64,000 nucleotides of DNA from positions 44,403-108,402 of the forward strand of contig NZ_SOMN01000017.1 of assembly GCF_004564235.1 (NCBI RefSeq), given 5' to 3'. A program made the translations under genes and the position numbers. Position 1 is the first letter of the stretch, and each line of letters starts with the position of its first letter. Of the stretch, positions 17,511 to 26,597 are shown piece by piece. The notes beneath the pieces were generated by a model. It was given only the letters and a program-made list of their open reading frames with translations. It did not search any database and was not told the DNA's origin. This stretch comes from Cohnella luojiensis. Its GTDB lineage: Bacteria; Bacillota; Bacilli; Paenibacillales; Paenibacillaceae.

Positions 17511-19267
17511 GATTCCACCCCTTCTTGCACGCAAGGCAACCATACGCTGACGATAGTGCCTTCTTCGCGCTCGCTTTCGATCTGCAATCCGTATTCCTCG
17601 CCGTAGTTCAAGCGGATCCGCTCGTGAACGTTCCGTAGTCCGATACCCGATCCTTCTCCGTTACGACCAAGGTCAGTAAGCAAATCCCTTAGCTTGTCCG
17701 GCGCTATGCCCAACCCGTTATCCTTGATCTGCAAGCACAGCTTCTCATCCACGACCTTTGCGGAGATACGTATAAAACCATCCTCGGCGCTAGGTTCTAT
17801 GCCGTGATAGATTGAATTCTCCACGAGAGGCTGCAGCACCAGCTTCAGCGTCTTGCACGCAAGCGCCTCTTCCTCCGCCTCTATCGCGTATTCGAATTTA
17901 TTTTTGTAGCGCATTTTCTGGATGATCAAATAGTTTCGAATATGCTCCAGCTCGTCAGCTACCGAAATAAAACGCTCTCCCTTGGAAAGACTGATCCGGA
18001 AAAACCGCGACAACGAAGTGATCATGGTGATAACGTCTTCATTTTTCCCGGTTCCCGCGAGGCGCACCACCGAATTCAGCGTATTGTACAAGAAATGCGG
18101 ATGGATCTGCGATTGCAGCACCTCAAGCTCGCTCTTGCGCTTGGCTTCCTGCTCGTGAATGTTTTGTTTCATCAGCTCGCGAATCCGATTCACCATGAGG
18201 TTAAACCTTCGGGAAAGCCTTCCGACTTCATCGTCCCGGCGAATCGGGATATGGATATCGAAATTCCCGCGCTCCACCATTTGCATGGACTTCTCCAGTC
18301 GTTTGATCGGTTGGGATATTTTCGCGGACATATAGAGGGTGATCAGGAGCACGAAAGCCATGACGGCTAGCAGCAGCCACAGAAGGAATGTACTGATCTC
18401 TTTGCGGGTCGTGACGATTTCATCCATGTAAGAGACGCCGACGATCTTCCAGCCGACGTTGTTAACGGTCTGTATGGTGATCAGCCTGTCCACTCCGGTT
18501 GAATCGTCGAAATAACTTCCGAACGTATATTTAAGCGCCTGCTCTACGTTCTCGTACTTCAAGCCCGCATAAATCAATTGCTGCTGCGGATGGTAAATGA
18601 TATTGCCCGCGGAGTCGTCGATGATATACGCGTACCCTTTCTGCCCCAGCTTCACGCTTCGGGACAGGTCGTCGATCAACTTGAAGTTGGCGTCTACGAG
18701 CAGGACGGCGTTGATCTCTTCCCCGTTCGCCGTCTTCAGCTTAATTCCCTTGCTCATGGACACGACCCATTTATATTCGCCCTTAAATAGGTTCTGCACA
18801 TGCGGCACCGAGAAGCTCAGATGGTTCGGGTTCTCGATCGCGGACCGAAACCAGTTCTGGGAGGTCAGGTGCGTATTCGAGCGCATGTCCGCCGAAGGCA
18901 GCGCCGTCATCCGTTGCCCCGCTTCTGTGAAGAGCGCGATCGTAACCAAATCTTCGCGCGTATGGAAGATCGTATCCAATCGTTCGTTCAACAAATCGTT
19001 CGGTAATTCTCCGCTGGATTTGATCTGGTTCTCTACGGAGGAAAATATGGCGGTCATGCTGCGGATGTAATATTCGAGATTGGACGCTACCTGATAAATA
19101 ACCTGTTGGTTGCCGAGAGAGGTATTGTTCTCCGACATGCGATTGAATTTATTGTAGAGGACGATGCTGACGAAGAAGACGACGAGAACCGTCATAACCG
19201 TGAAGGAAGCGGCGATGAGGAACTGGATGCTCTTGAATCGGTAAAGCCGGATCTTGGGGCCTCTCAC
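17507..19267 (-). CDS. YesM-type sensor histidine kinase
   Basis: A 586-residue membrane kinase. It starts at GTG 19267, whose GTGA overlaps the stop of the response regulator. Domains: TM1 near residues 13-37, an extracytoplasmic dCache-like sensor to about 290, TM2 (FLLWLLLAVMAFVLLITLYM), HAMP (ISQPIKRLEKSMQMVERGNF), then the His_kinase domain with LQSQIHPHFLYNTLNSV carrying the phosphorylated His, and an ATPase domain with DNGLGIAPDKL and GSGIGLRNVHERI. It should phosphorylate the adjacent YesN-like regulator in response to an extracellular sugar, possibly presented by the downstream lipoprotein. Confidence 0.93.
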   Translation of the reverse strand: MRGPKIRLYRFKSIQFLIAASFTVMTVLVVFFVSIVLYNKFNRMSENNTSLGNQQVIYQVASNLEYYIRSMTAIFSSVENQIKSSGELPNDLLNERLDTIFHTREDLVTIALFTEAGQRMTALPSADMRSNTHLTSQNWFRSAIENPNHLSFSVPHVQNLFKGEYKWVVSMSKGIKLKTANGEEINAVLLVDANFKLIDDLSRSVKLGQKGYAYIIDDSAGNIIYHPQQQLIYAGLKYENVEQALKYTFGSYFDDSTGVDRLITIQTVNNVGWKIVGVSYMDEIVTTRKEISTFLLWLLLAVMAFVLLITLYMSAKISQPIKRLEKSMQMVERGNFDIHIPIRRDDEVGRLSRRFNLMVNRIRELMKQNIHEQEAKRKSELEVLQSQIHPHFLYNTLNSVVRLAGTGKNEDVITMITSLSRFFRISLSKGERFISVADELEHIRNYLIIQKMRYKNKFEYAIEAEEEALACKTLKLVLQPLVENSIYHGIEPSAEDGFIRISAKVVDEKLCLQIKDNGLGIAPDKLRDLLTDLGRNGEGSGIGLRNVHERIRLNYGEEYGLQIESEREEGTIVSVWLPCVQEGVES

Positions 19268-20910
19268 GGCGCTTCTCCTCTCGCTCTATTGCGATAATCC
19301 TTGGGCGATATGCCGACTTGTTTCTTGAAGCTAAAGCTAAAATAATTCGGATCCGCGTACCCGACCGACTCCGCGATTTCGAAGGTTTTCCGATCGGTCG
19401 TGAGGAGCAATTCCTTGGCGGCTTCCATTCGGACGTGCAGCAAGTAATTCACGTAGGTCATCTTCGTCTCCCGTTTGAAAATGCTGCTGAAATACCCGGA
19501 GCTGATGTGCAGATGCGCGCACACCTTAGCGATGGTAATCTCGCTATCCGAGAAATGCGCTTTCGTGTACGCCCGGGCCTGCTCCACAAGCGAATGGTAG
19601 GCGGTTTGACGGTCATTGGCGATACGGCTCATCATCGAGGCGCATGTGGAAACGACCCAATCTTTAGCCTCTTGAAGGCTATCGAACTGGGTGATTTCCT
19701 GAAGCCAGTTCGCATCGCTGTTCAGCCGATCGCCCAAATCCCGGCTCGGCTCCTGAAGCGCCTTCAGCATAGCGGTCACGATCTGAAGCAAGAATATCTG
19801 CGCATCCCGAAAGGAGCATGACGAGCCCGCGAACATGAGCGGCGAGAACAGACTGTCTACGATCGATTCCATTTCTTCGGAAGAACCCACCTTCAGGCAG
19901 CGCAGGAACGCCTGCTCTTGAAGTTCATCTAATCGAATCGGAGAGGCGGATCTGCTTTCCACGTCCTCGATCGCGATCACCCGGTTGTTGCCCAGCAATA
20001 TCCGGTAGTCTAGCGCGGCCGCGGCGTCCGCGAAGGAAAATTTGACGTCCGAGAGCTTCGGGGTTACGGTGCCGGTACCGATCGTGACGCTTCGCTTGAT
20101 GTATTTCTCCACGTTCTGGCGGATTTCTTCAAGCAGATTAGAGCTATTCCCGCGAACGGCGTCCGGATCGGCCTCGTGGCTGATCCCAAGCCACACGACG
20201 CTATCGTTATGCTGGAATACATAACCCTGCGCGCCGTGGCGCGTTACGATTTCCTCCGCTATATTCCGAACGGCGAAGCTCTGCAGCTCGAAATCGAAGC
20301 GGCTTCGGTTGGCGTCTTCCGCTCCCCTCTCCAGCGCGGGATTATCCAATTGCATGACGGATACCATATAGGAGTTGCCTTCGAACGACATGCCATAATG
20401 CTCCGTTTTCTCGCGGATTTCCGTTGACGTAAGCCTTCGGGTCATAAGCGATACGAGAAACTGCTCCCTTAAAACGGGAATGCTCCGGCGATAATGCTCC
20501 TGCAGGGTGTCTAAGTTCTCCCGCTCGGCCATCTCCTCGTCCAGCCTTCCCTTCACTTTGTGCAGGGCTTGCAGCAGATCCCCGGCAGAGAAGGGTTTAA
20601 GGACGAACTCCTCTATGTTCAGGTGGATGGCTTTGCGCGCGTATTCGAATTCATCGAAGCCGGTCAAGATGATAATCTTGGTAGAAGGGTAGACGCGACG
20701 GATCTGCTCGGATAACTGGAGCCCATCCATGAAGGGCATCCGGATGTCGGTCACGATGACGTCGGGAATCGACTTCTCGGCCATCTCCAACGCTTCGCGG
20801 CCGTTCTCCGCTACGTCGGTAACCTGAAAGCCGTTTGCCTCCCAGTCGATTTCGCTTAACACTCCTTCACGCACATCGGCTTCGTCGTCCACCAGAATTA
20901 ATTTGTACAT
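19264..20910 (-). CDS. YesN-type response regulator with AraC DNA-binding domain
   Basis: A 548-residue regulator. The receiver domain begins LILVDDEADVREG and has the phospho-acceptor in VTDIRMPFMDG (Asp55). A long middle region of unknown fold follows. The C-terminus is an AraC/XylS double helix-turn-helix (ITIAKVCAHLHISSGYFSSIFKRE ... EIAESVGYADPNYFSFSFKKQVGISPKDYR). I start it at ATG 20910 with GGAGAGG upstream. It is the first gene of RR-HK-binding protein-mglBAC, all on the minus strand with overlapping ends, so it most likely controls its own unit and the importer. Confidence 0.92.
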   Translation of the reverse strand: MYKLILVDDEADVREGVLSEIDWEANGFQVTDVAENGREALEMAEKSIPDVIVTDIRMPFMDGLQLSEQIRRVYPSTKIIILTGFDEFEYARKAIHLNIEEFVLKPFSAGDLLQALHKVKGRLDEEMAERENLDTLQEHYRRSIPVLREQFLVSLMTRRLTSTEIREKTEHYGMSFEGNSYMVSVMQLDNPALERGAEDANRSRFDFELQSFAVRNIAEEIVTRHGAQGYVFQHNDSVVWLGISHEADPDAVRGNSSNLLEEIRQNVEKYIKRSVTIGTGTVTPKLSDVKFSFADAAAALDYRILLGNNRVIAIEDVESRSASPIRLDELQEQAFLRCLKVGSSEEMESIVDSLFSPLMFAGSSCSFRDAQIFLLQIVTAMLKALQEPSRDLGDRLNSDANWLQEITQFDSLQEAKDWVVSTCASMMSRIANDRQTAYHSLVEQARAYTKAHFSDSEITIAKVCAHLHISSGYFSSIFKRETKMTYVNYLLHVRMEAAKELLLTTDRKTFEIAESVGYADPNYFSFSFKKQVGISPKDYRNRARGEAP

Positions 20911-21029
20911 AGGGATTATTCCTCTCCAAAACAGCAAGAATACGTTTTCATATGGCAATAGCATAACACAGCTTTTGTCGCGGATGAACTGCTCCCAGGA
21001 GATCCTTGCGTCTACAGCTGTACGAATAA

Positions 21030-21061
21030 GGGGTCGCCCGCGATTTCGCGCGGGCAACCCC
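21030..21061 (-). terminator. GC-rich terminator after the four-gene ABC system
   Basis: GCCCGCG-ATTTCG-CGCGGGC with flanking GGGGT/ACCCC (one C-A mismatch) forms a strong hairpin 3 bases past the stop of the AbrB-tailed ATPase. The following CTTATT is a poor T tract, so it may be a transcript-end or stability structure. Confidence 0.6.
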
Positions 21062-21064
21062 CTG

Positions 21065-21952
21065 TTATGAAGCCTCTTCCGGAGAAGTCAAGACGATCTT
21101 GCCCTCCACGAGCTCTAGCTTCACCTTGTTCGTATCCTTAACGCCGATGGATTCTAAATAGGTCGCGGGCACTTGCAGCCGTCCCGCCTTGTCGAGAATC
21201 GCATATTCGACGTGCGACTCTTCCTCCGGCTGGACGATTCCCCGCTCGAGCTCTTCGAGCTCCTCCGCATACGATTTACGCCGCAGCATTTCGGAGGAAA
21301 TCTTGCCGTCGCGAATGGCGACGACCCGGTCTACCTTCTTCGCGAGCAGCGGATCATGCGTAACGATGACGATGGTGATCCCGATCGTCCGATTCAGCTC
21401 GCGGAACAAGTCGAGAATCTGGTCTGCCATCCGCGAATCGACGGAGCCCGTTGGTTCATCCGCCAGCAATAGCTTCGGATGGTTGGCAAGGGCGATCGCT
21501 ATAGCGACGCGTTGTTGCTCGCCTCCGGACAATTGATGAAGCTTGTTGTTCTTTCGGTGGGTTAGCCCGACCGCCTCCAACAGCTCCAACGCGCGAAGCC
21601 GTTTGCGCTTACCCTTGAGCAGAATCGGCAGCTCGACGTTCTCTAGCGCGGTCAAGTAGGGAATTAAGTTGCGGGCGTTATTCTGCCATACGAAACCGAC
21701 GCTCTCCCTCTTATACCGAACTAAATCTCGTTCGGTCATCTTCAGCATGTTCTTACCGTCGATCTCGAGCGTTCCCGCCGACGGACGATCCAGTCCGCCG
21801 AGCATGTTCAGCAGCGTGGACTTGCCGCTTCCGCTGTTGCCGATAATTGCCATCAGTTCTCCTGTTTCTATTCGCAAATCCAAGCCCTGCAGCGCGAACA
21901 CTTCGAGATCGGCCGCTTTGTATATTTTGACCAAACCTTCGCAATGGATCAT
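21065..21952 (-). CDS. MacB/LolD-type ABC ATPase fused to an AbrB-like domain
   Basis: A 295-residue protein. Residues 1 to about 225 are a typical MacB/LolD-class ATPase: Walker A GNSGSGKSTLLN, signature LSGGEQQRVAIA, Walker B LLLADEPTGSVDS, H-loop VTHD. After a linker of about 20 residues the last 50 read LDKAGRLQVPATYLESIGV then KVKLELVEGKIVL, which has the spacing of a SpoVT/AbrB swapped-hairpin domain. That domain usually binds DNA or dimerises; its fusion to a transporter ATPase is unusual. The gene follows the FtsX-type permease by 3 bases and should energise it. Confidence 0.88.
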   Translation of the reverse strand: MIHCEGLVKIYKAADLEVFALQGLDLRIETGELMAIIGNSGSGKSTLLNMLGGLDRPSAGTLEIDGKNMLKMTERDLVRYKRESVGFVWQNNARNLIPYLTALENVELPILLKGKRKRLRALELLEAVGLTHRKNNKLHQLSGGEQQRVAIAIALANHPKLLLADEPTGSVDSRMADQILDLFRELNRTIGITIVIVTHDPLLAKKVDRVVAIRDGKISSEMLRRKSYAEELEELERGIVQPEEESHVEYAILDKAGRLQVPATYLESIGVKDTNKVKLELVEGKIVLTSPEEAS

Positions 21953-21955
21953 CGA

Positions 21956-24835
21956 TTAGTCCTCCCCTAACTTCAGCGCTTGATGGACGCGTATGCGGGA
22001 GAGCATGTAAGACAGAATGCCGAGCCCAAGAAGCAGCATGACGCAAACAATGGAATAAAGCCTGATGAAGTCGATCGCTTCGAACATCACCTTGAACGGC
22101 GGGACGAGACTGCTCGGATTAAAGGCAATCTGAAAGTTCGGAACGAACAGCTTGCTAGCCAGGTTGCCGACAAGAACGCCGATCATGATCGCGACGCCGG
22201 AGGTCAGCAATTGCTCGAGCGCAAGCATTCCGATCAGCTGGCGGAGGGAGAGGCCGATTGCCCGCATGATTCCGTTCTGCAGCGTCCTTCCCTTTAGCGA
22301 CAAGATCCAATAAAGCAAAAATCCCACGAAACTGATGACGATGGAAATGATGAATCCTAACGTCAAAATTCCGTTTAAAGCGAGCAGGAAAGGATCGTTC
22401 TTCGCTTTGGTCAGATCCTCTTTCGTATTCGCGACATTGGTCAAAGGCAAATCCATTTTCTCGATGCTTTCATAGAACTCCGCGGTGGAATATCCCGGAT
22501 TCATCTTTAACCATACCTCGTACGGCTCGAGAGCCAGCTGAAACTGAATACGGCTCAAATTGCCCACGATCAGCATCGGCGCGTTGGCCTTCGCGTCCTC
22601 TTCGGACACGTCGATAGAGCCTACGGGCGGATTCGGATTAAATGTCGGGAAGTAGTCTATGATTCCAAAGACGACGAACGGTTGGGAGCTTACGTTTTCC
22701 CATCCTACGTAAATCGTGTCGCCCGTCTTCATTCCGCGTTGCTCCGCCAGCGTTTGCGAGATGAGCACGGCTCGGGAGTCGGCGGCAAGCAGATTCAAGT
22801 ATTCGTAAAAAGGATAATCCAGTAAATGATCCGGAAACCATGAGGTTCTTCCGAAATCGTCGCTGTCGACGCCGATCAAGGTAGCGGTACCTTGCTTCTC
22901 TCCGGAAGAGAAGACCGCTTTGTCCTTCACGAACACCTTGGCCGCCGACTCCACGCCCGATAGCTTCGCGTACGGATCGAAGGACGGCTCCAAATAATGA
23001 ATGACCTTGGGCACTGCGACCTCGACCGCCGCAGGACCGGGTCCTCCCGGCATTGGCGGAGGAGGCGCATCGTTCTGCCATTGCGCCTGAAGGACGAAAT
23101 CCGCCCCATGCCCGTAACGGATCCGATCCTCGGTATTGTTGTTCAGCGTTCGCGCCGCCCCGGCGCTGAATACTCCAATCGCGATGGTCATGATGAGGAA
23201 AACCATCAGGAATTGATACTGGCTATTGGAGCGCCCAACTTGAATTAACGTCGCGTACAAGGATGGCGGCCACCATTTACGCCCGATCCAATAAATAAGC
23301 TTCAGGACGAATGGGTACAGCCTAAGCAGAAGCAAACCCGCCCCTACGACGAATAGCGCCGGCATGACGAACTGCAGAGGATCGATATTCAAGTCGTCCG
23401 TATTCAACCCTAGGCTCTGCAAATCCTTCAATCGGTTCTGAAACGTGTATAAACCGTAAATCGATACCGCCAACGCTACCACGTCTAAGAACGCCTTGTG
23501 CCAGAACGGCATGCGTTGCATTCGGGCCAATTGTTGCTTATGCCCGACAATGGATACCCGGGTCGCCAGAAGGACCGGAATTAGCATCATGACGAAGGAA
23601 ACCGTTGCCGCTATTCCCCCGTATATGAAAGCTTGTTCGTTAACATGCACCGACATTCGAGACCTTTGCACGAATTCCAAGAATCCGTTCGAAGCTCCCA
23701 GCATCTTCGTTAATCCCATCCCGATGAATGGGCCCACGAGCCAAGCAATGCCGCAGAGCAGCAGCCCTTCCATGGCGAAGGATAGTACGATCTGCCACCT
23801 AGACGCTCCCCTGCTTCGCAAAATGGCGATCTCGTTCTTCTGCCTGTCTACGATCAGGTTGGATACCATGAACATATAGAAGCCCAACATGATCAGCACG
23901 GGAACGTTTAATGACCACATCAGCTTGCCTAGCTGCTTGGAGCGTTCGAAATATTTCGTGATCGTCTCGATCGCGGGGGCGTTGAATTCGCTTTGGAATG
24001 TCGCGACCTTGGTTTTCACTACGGCCCTGATCGCTTTGTCGGTTTCCAAGAAGCTGTTCACGTTCGAGAGCTCCATCTTGGAATAATCCAGGACGAAGAA
24101 CCAACCGCTGGCGGTAACGGGGATTCTGCCTCCGCGAATGAATTCCTGGGCGAACAAGGCATCGTTGATGACGAATGCCGAGCTCAGATCGCTTAGACCC
24201 GTATTGCGGAAGTAGGGATCGTCATCCTGCTTCTTGCTGAGTATGCCGACGGGTTTGATTTTGATAGTACCCAAAATCTTGTCGTCTTTTAGCGTTAATA
24301 CTTTGTCCAGAACAAGCTTAAAGTTACCAAGCGCTTGATCGGTAAGCAGTACCTCATAGATGCCATCTACAGGCTGCTTGGAAGGCATTCTCCCGTCTTC
24401 CAGCTTAATATGCCGCTCGAAGTCGCTGTAAGATCTCAACGTCGCGGTTTGCTTGGTCTTCTTGCTGTTTTCCTCGCCTTCGGGAATGATCATAACGGAC
24501 TTGGTGCGCCGTTCCCGTACCAGCTCCTTAATCGGTATGCCAAAACCCGGCCCGGCCGTGTCGGCCATGAATTTATCCATCTCGGCAATGCGCGAGGCGC
24601 GTCGTTCGCTCGTTTCGTTGAAGAAACCCATCATCGCCCAATGCGTTCCCGGGTATACTCCTCGCTCATTTTGGAACGTCTCCAGATCCTTGACCAACAT
24701 GCGGCTCAAGATCGCTTCGGAATAGATCGGCATCGTTCCGACAAGCGCAACGGTAATCAATATGCCGAAGAACATGCTGGATACGAGCCACTTGTTTTGA
24801 ACCATTTTACGGATGATCATTACGAATAAGGCCAC
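21956..24835 (-). CDS. FtsX-family ABC permease (MacB-like, large)
   Basis: A 959-residue membrane protein starting at GTG 24835 with GGGAGG 7 bases upstream. It has an N-terminal TM (WLVSSMFFGILITVALVGTMPIY), a large extracytoplasmic region of about 270 residues, a first FtsX block (PVLIMLGFYMFMVSNLIVDRQKNEIAILRSRGASRWQ, broken by helices), a middle helix group, a second extracytoplasmic domain and a final FtsX block near residues 830-950. The two-block layout is like the LolCE/MacB exporters and the bacitracin-type systems of Firmicutes. A proline/glycine stretch (APPPPMPGGPGPA) lies in the second outer domain. Substrate unknown. Confidence 0.88.
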   Translation of the reverse strand: MALFVMIIRKMVQNKWLVSSMFFGILITVALVGTMPIYSEAILSRMLVKDLETFQNERGVYPGTHWAMMGFFNETSERRASRIAEMDKFMADTAGPGFGIPIKELVRERRTKSVMIIPEGEENSKKTKQTATLRSYSDFERHIKLEDGRMPSKQPVDGIYEVLLTDQALGNFKLVLDKVLTLKDDKILGTIKIKPVGILSKKQDDDPYFRNTGLSDLSSAFVINDALFAQEFIRGGRIPVTASGWFFVLDYSKMELSNVNSFLETDKAIRAVVKTKVATFQSEFNAPAIETITKYFERSKQLGKLMWSLNVPVLIMLGFYMFMVSNLIVDRQKNEIAILRSRGASRWQIVLSFAMEGLLLCGIAWLVGPFIGMGLTKMLGASNGFLEFVQRSRMSVHVNEQAFIYGGIAATVSFVMMLIPVLLATRVSIVGHKQQLARMQRMPFWHKAFLDVVALAVSIYGLYTFQNRLKDLQSLGLNTDDLNIDPLQFVMPALFVVGAGLLLLRLYPFVLKLIYWIGRKWWPPSLYATLIQVGRSNSQYQFLMVFLIMTIAIGVFSAGAARTLNNNTEDRIRYGHGADFVLQAQWQNDAPPPPMPGGPGPAAVEVAVPKVIHYLEPSFDPYAKLSGVESAAKVFVKDKAVFSSGEKQGTATLIGVDSDDFGRTSWFPDHLLDYPFYEYLNLLAADSRAVLISQTLAEQRGMKTGDTIYVGWENVSSQPFVVFGIIDYFPTFNPNPPVGSIDVSEEDAKANAPMLIVGNLSRIQFQLALEPYEVWLKMNPGYSTAEFYESIEKMDLPLTNVANTKEDLTKAKNDPFLLALNGILTLGFIISIVISFVGFLLYWILSLKGRTLQNGIMRAIGLSLRQLIGMLALEQLLTSGVAIMIGVLVGNLASKLFVPNFQIAFNPSSLVPPFKVMFEAIDFIRLYSIVCVMLLLGLGILSYMLSRIRVHQALKLGED

Positions 24836-24875
24836 GATAAAGCCTCCCTGGCTCTAGGAATGCATAAAAAATTTC

Positions 24876-25907
24876 TTACTGCATAACGATGATTTGCCCT
24901 TCGGTCAACCCTTTGACAATCTCGACTTCGGTGGATCCGGCTAGTCCCGGCTCGACGTCTATTTCGCGAAGTCGTTTGCCTTCTTCCAATACTCGCACGA
25001 AGTTTCGACCCAGATAGGAACGCAGGCCGCTGCGCGGAATCTTCAACACGTCGTCACGCTGTTGTGTGATGATCTTGACGTCGACCATGGAGCCGATCTC
25101 GGCTTCTTTAGGCAGCGTCGGAACTTCGATATAGAGAGTCTTCGCGTATTTCTCTGCTAGATCTTTATTTAACGTGTCCGGAGACGAGGATGGCGTCTGT
25201 ACGACTTTCCCTGCGACCTTCTCCTCTTTCAAGGTTATATCCGCTTTCGCGCCGACTTCCACTTCCCGAATATCATTGGCGTTCTCCACGCGGATGGCGA
25301 TACGAAGCTTAGCGGGATCGGCCACGATGACCAACGTCTGATAAGCCTCCACGAAATCGCCTTCCTCAAGCGATTCCGTAAATATGACTTGACCGTCGAT
25401 TCCGGCGACCAATTGCTTGCTGTTCAATTGATTGGACAGCCGATCGTATTTAATCTGCTCGATCTCTAATTGCAGTCCTGCGATCTTCACCGCCTGATCT
25501 TCGCCGTTACGCGCTTGCTGGTAAGCATACTTTGCTTTTTCCAGCGCCAGCTGCTGCTCCTTCAATTGCAGGTCGAGACCGTCCAGAATGAGTTGAACGA
25601 GTACGTCGCCTTTCTTGACGTTATCCCCGGATTTTACGAGAATCTCCTGGATGCGTCCTCCTTGGCCCGTGAACTGGGAAATATCCGTATGGACGGACTC
25701 AAGCGAACCGCTTCCGCTGATGGCTTTGACGATGGATCCCTTTTCCACTTTTACTGTCGTATAATTCTCTTGCGCGGGTTTGACGAGCGGCGGCTTCAAT
25801 GCTTCCTCTTCTTTGGGAAGCAAAGAGCAGCCTGCCAATGCGCCGCCTAGTACTAGCGTTAATCCGAGAGCAGCGGCTTGTTTAATTGTGCGAGACAATT
25901 TGTCCAT
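24876..25907 (-). CDS. membrane-fusion/adaptor lipoprotein (MacA/HlyD type)
   Basis: About 343 residues. A lipobox LAGC follows a hydrophobic stretch, so it is a surface lipoprotein. The body has a biotinyl-lipoyl-like hairpin (SVHTDISQFTGQGGRIQEILVKSGDNVKKGDVLVQL, quoted by position near residues 70-110), a short coiled coil (LQLKEQQLALEKAKYAYQQA) and beta-barrel domains (NDIREVEVGAKADITL), as in MacA. The first ATG (25907) abuts the ribosome binding site GGAGG, so a TTG at 25898, 9 bases from it, may be the true start. It links the LolD-like ATPase and FtsX permease encoded on either side. Confidence 0.88.
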   Translation of the reverse strand: MDKLSRTIKQAAALGLTLVLGGALAGCSLLPKEEEALKPPLVKPAQENYTTVKVEKGSIVKAISGSGSLESVHTDISQFTGQGGRIQEILVKSGDNVKKGDVLVQLILDGLDLQLKEQQLALEKAKYAYQQARNGEDQAVKIAGLQLEIEQIKYDRLSNQLNSKQLVAGIDGQVIFTESLEEGDFVEAYQTLVIVADPAKLRIAIRVENANDIREVEVGAKADITLKEEKVAGKVVQTPSSSPDTLNKDLAEKYAKTLYIEVPTLPKEAEIGSMVDVKIITQQRDDVLKIPRSGLRSYLGRNFVRVLEEGKRLREIDVEPGLAGSTEVEIVKGLTEGQIIVMQ

Positions 25908-26574
25908 CCTCCAGTTCGTAGACATGATCGACGATTTCCATAATGGCGGGATCGTGCGTAGTCAGAATGATCGTGATACCGCTCTGCTCCACTAAATCCC
26001 GGAAAAGCTTAATGATATGCAATCCTGTACGACTGTCCAGTTCTGCCGTCGGCTCGTCCGCGAGAATCAGCTTGGGCTTATGCGCGATTGCTCGCGCGAT
26101 CGCGGTTCGTTGCTGCTCGCCCCCGGACATCTCGAACGGACGATGATGCATCCGGGGCTTAAGTCCAACGTGATCTAGCGCCTGAATTGCCGCCTCCTTG
26201 CGCTCGTTGGCGGGCACACCGGCAATTCTGAGAACAAACTCCACGTTCTCGTAAGCGGACATGAGAGGAATAAGGGCAAACGATTGAAAGATGAGCCCCA
26301 TTTCTTTCCTGCGCACGGCATCCCTTTCTTTGTTGGACATCGCCGTAAGGTTGCGTCCATCGAAAGTGATGGTGCCTTCCGTTGGCCGATCCAAGGCGCT
26401 TAGCAAGTTGATCAACGTAGTCTTGCCCGAGCCCGATCTGCCTTTGAAAGCGACTAACCTGCCTGCCGCGAGATGGATATCCACTCCCTTAAGCACGGTT
26501 ACCGCGCCGGAACCTTTGCCGAAAACCCGTTGGATTCCGTCGGCATGAATAATATCTTTAGTCGAAACCGCCAT
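25882..26574 (-). CDS. LolD/MacB-type ABC transporter ATP-binding protein
   Basis: A 230-residue ATPase: Walker A GRSGSGKTTLINLL, signature MSGGEQQRTAIARAI, Walker B LILADEPTAELDS, H-loop TTHD. AAGGAGAT lies upstream of ATG 26574. Its end overlaps the start of the adaptor gene, so the order ATPase-adaptor-permease-second ATPase is a single operon. Two ATPases for one permease is notable: this one lacks the AbrB-like tail of the fourth gene. They might form a heterodimer. Confidence 0.92.
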   Translation of the reverse strand: MAVSTKDIIHADGIQRVFGKGSGAVTVLKGVDIHLAAGRLVAFKGRSGSGKTTLINLLSALDRPTEGTITFDGRNLTAMSNKERDAVRRKEMGLIFQSFALIPLMSAYENVEFVLRIAGVPANERKEAAIQALDHVGLKPRMHHRPFEMSGGEQQRTAIARAIAHKPKLILADEPTAELDSRTGLHIIKLFRDLVEQSGITIILTTHDPAIMEIVDHVYELEDGQIVSHN

Positions 26575-26597
26575 CTCGTTCGCAGATCTCCTTTCTG

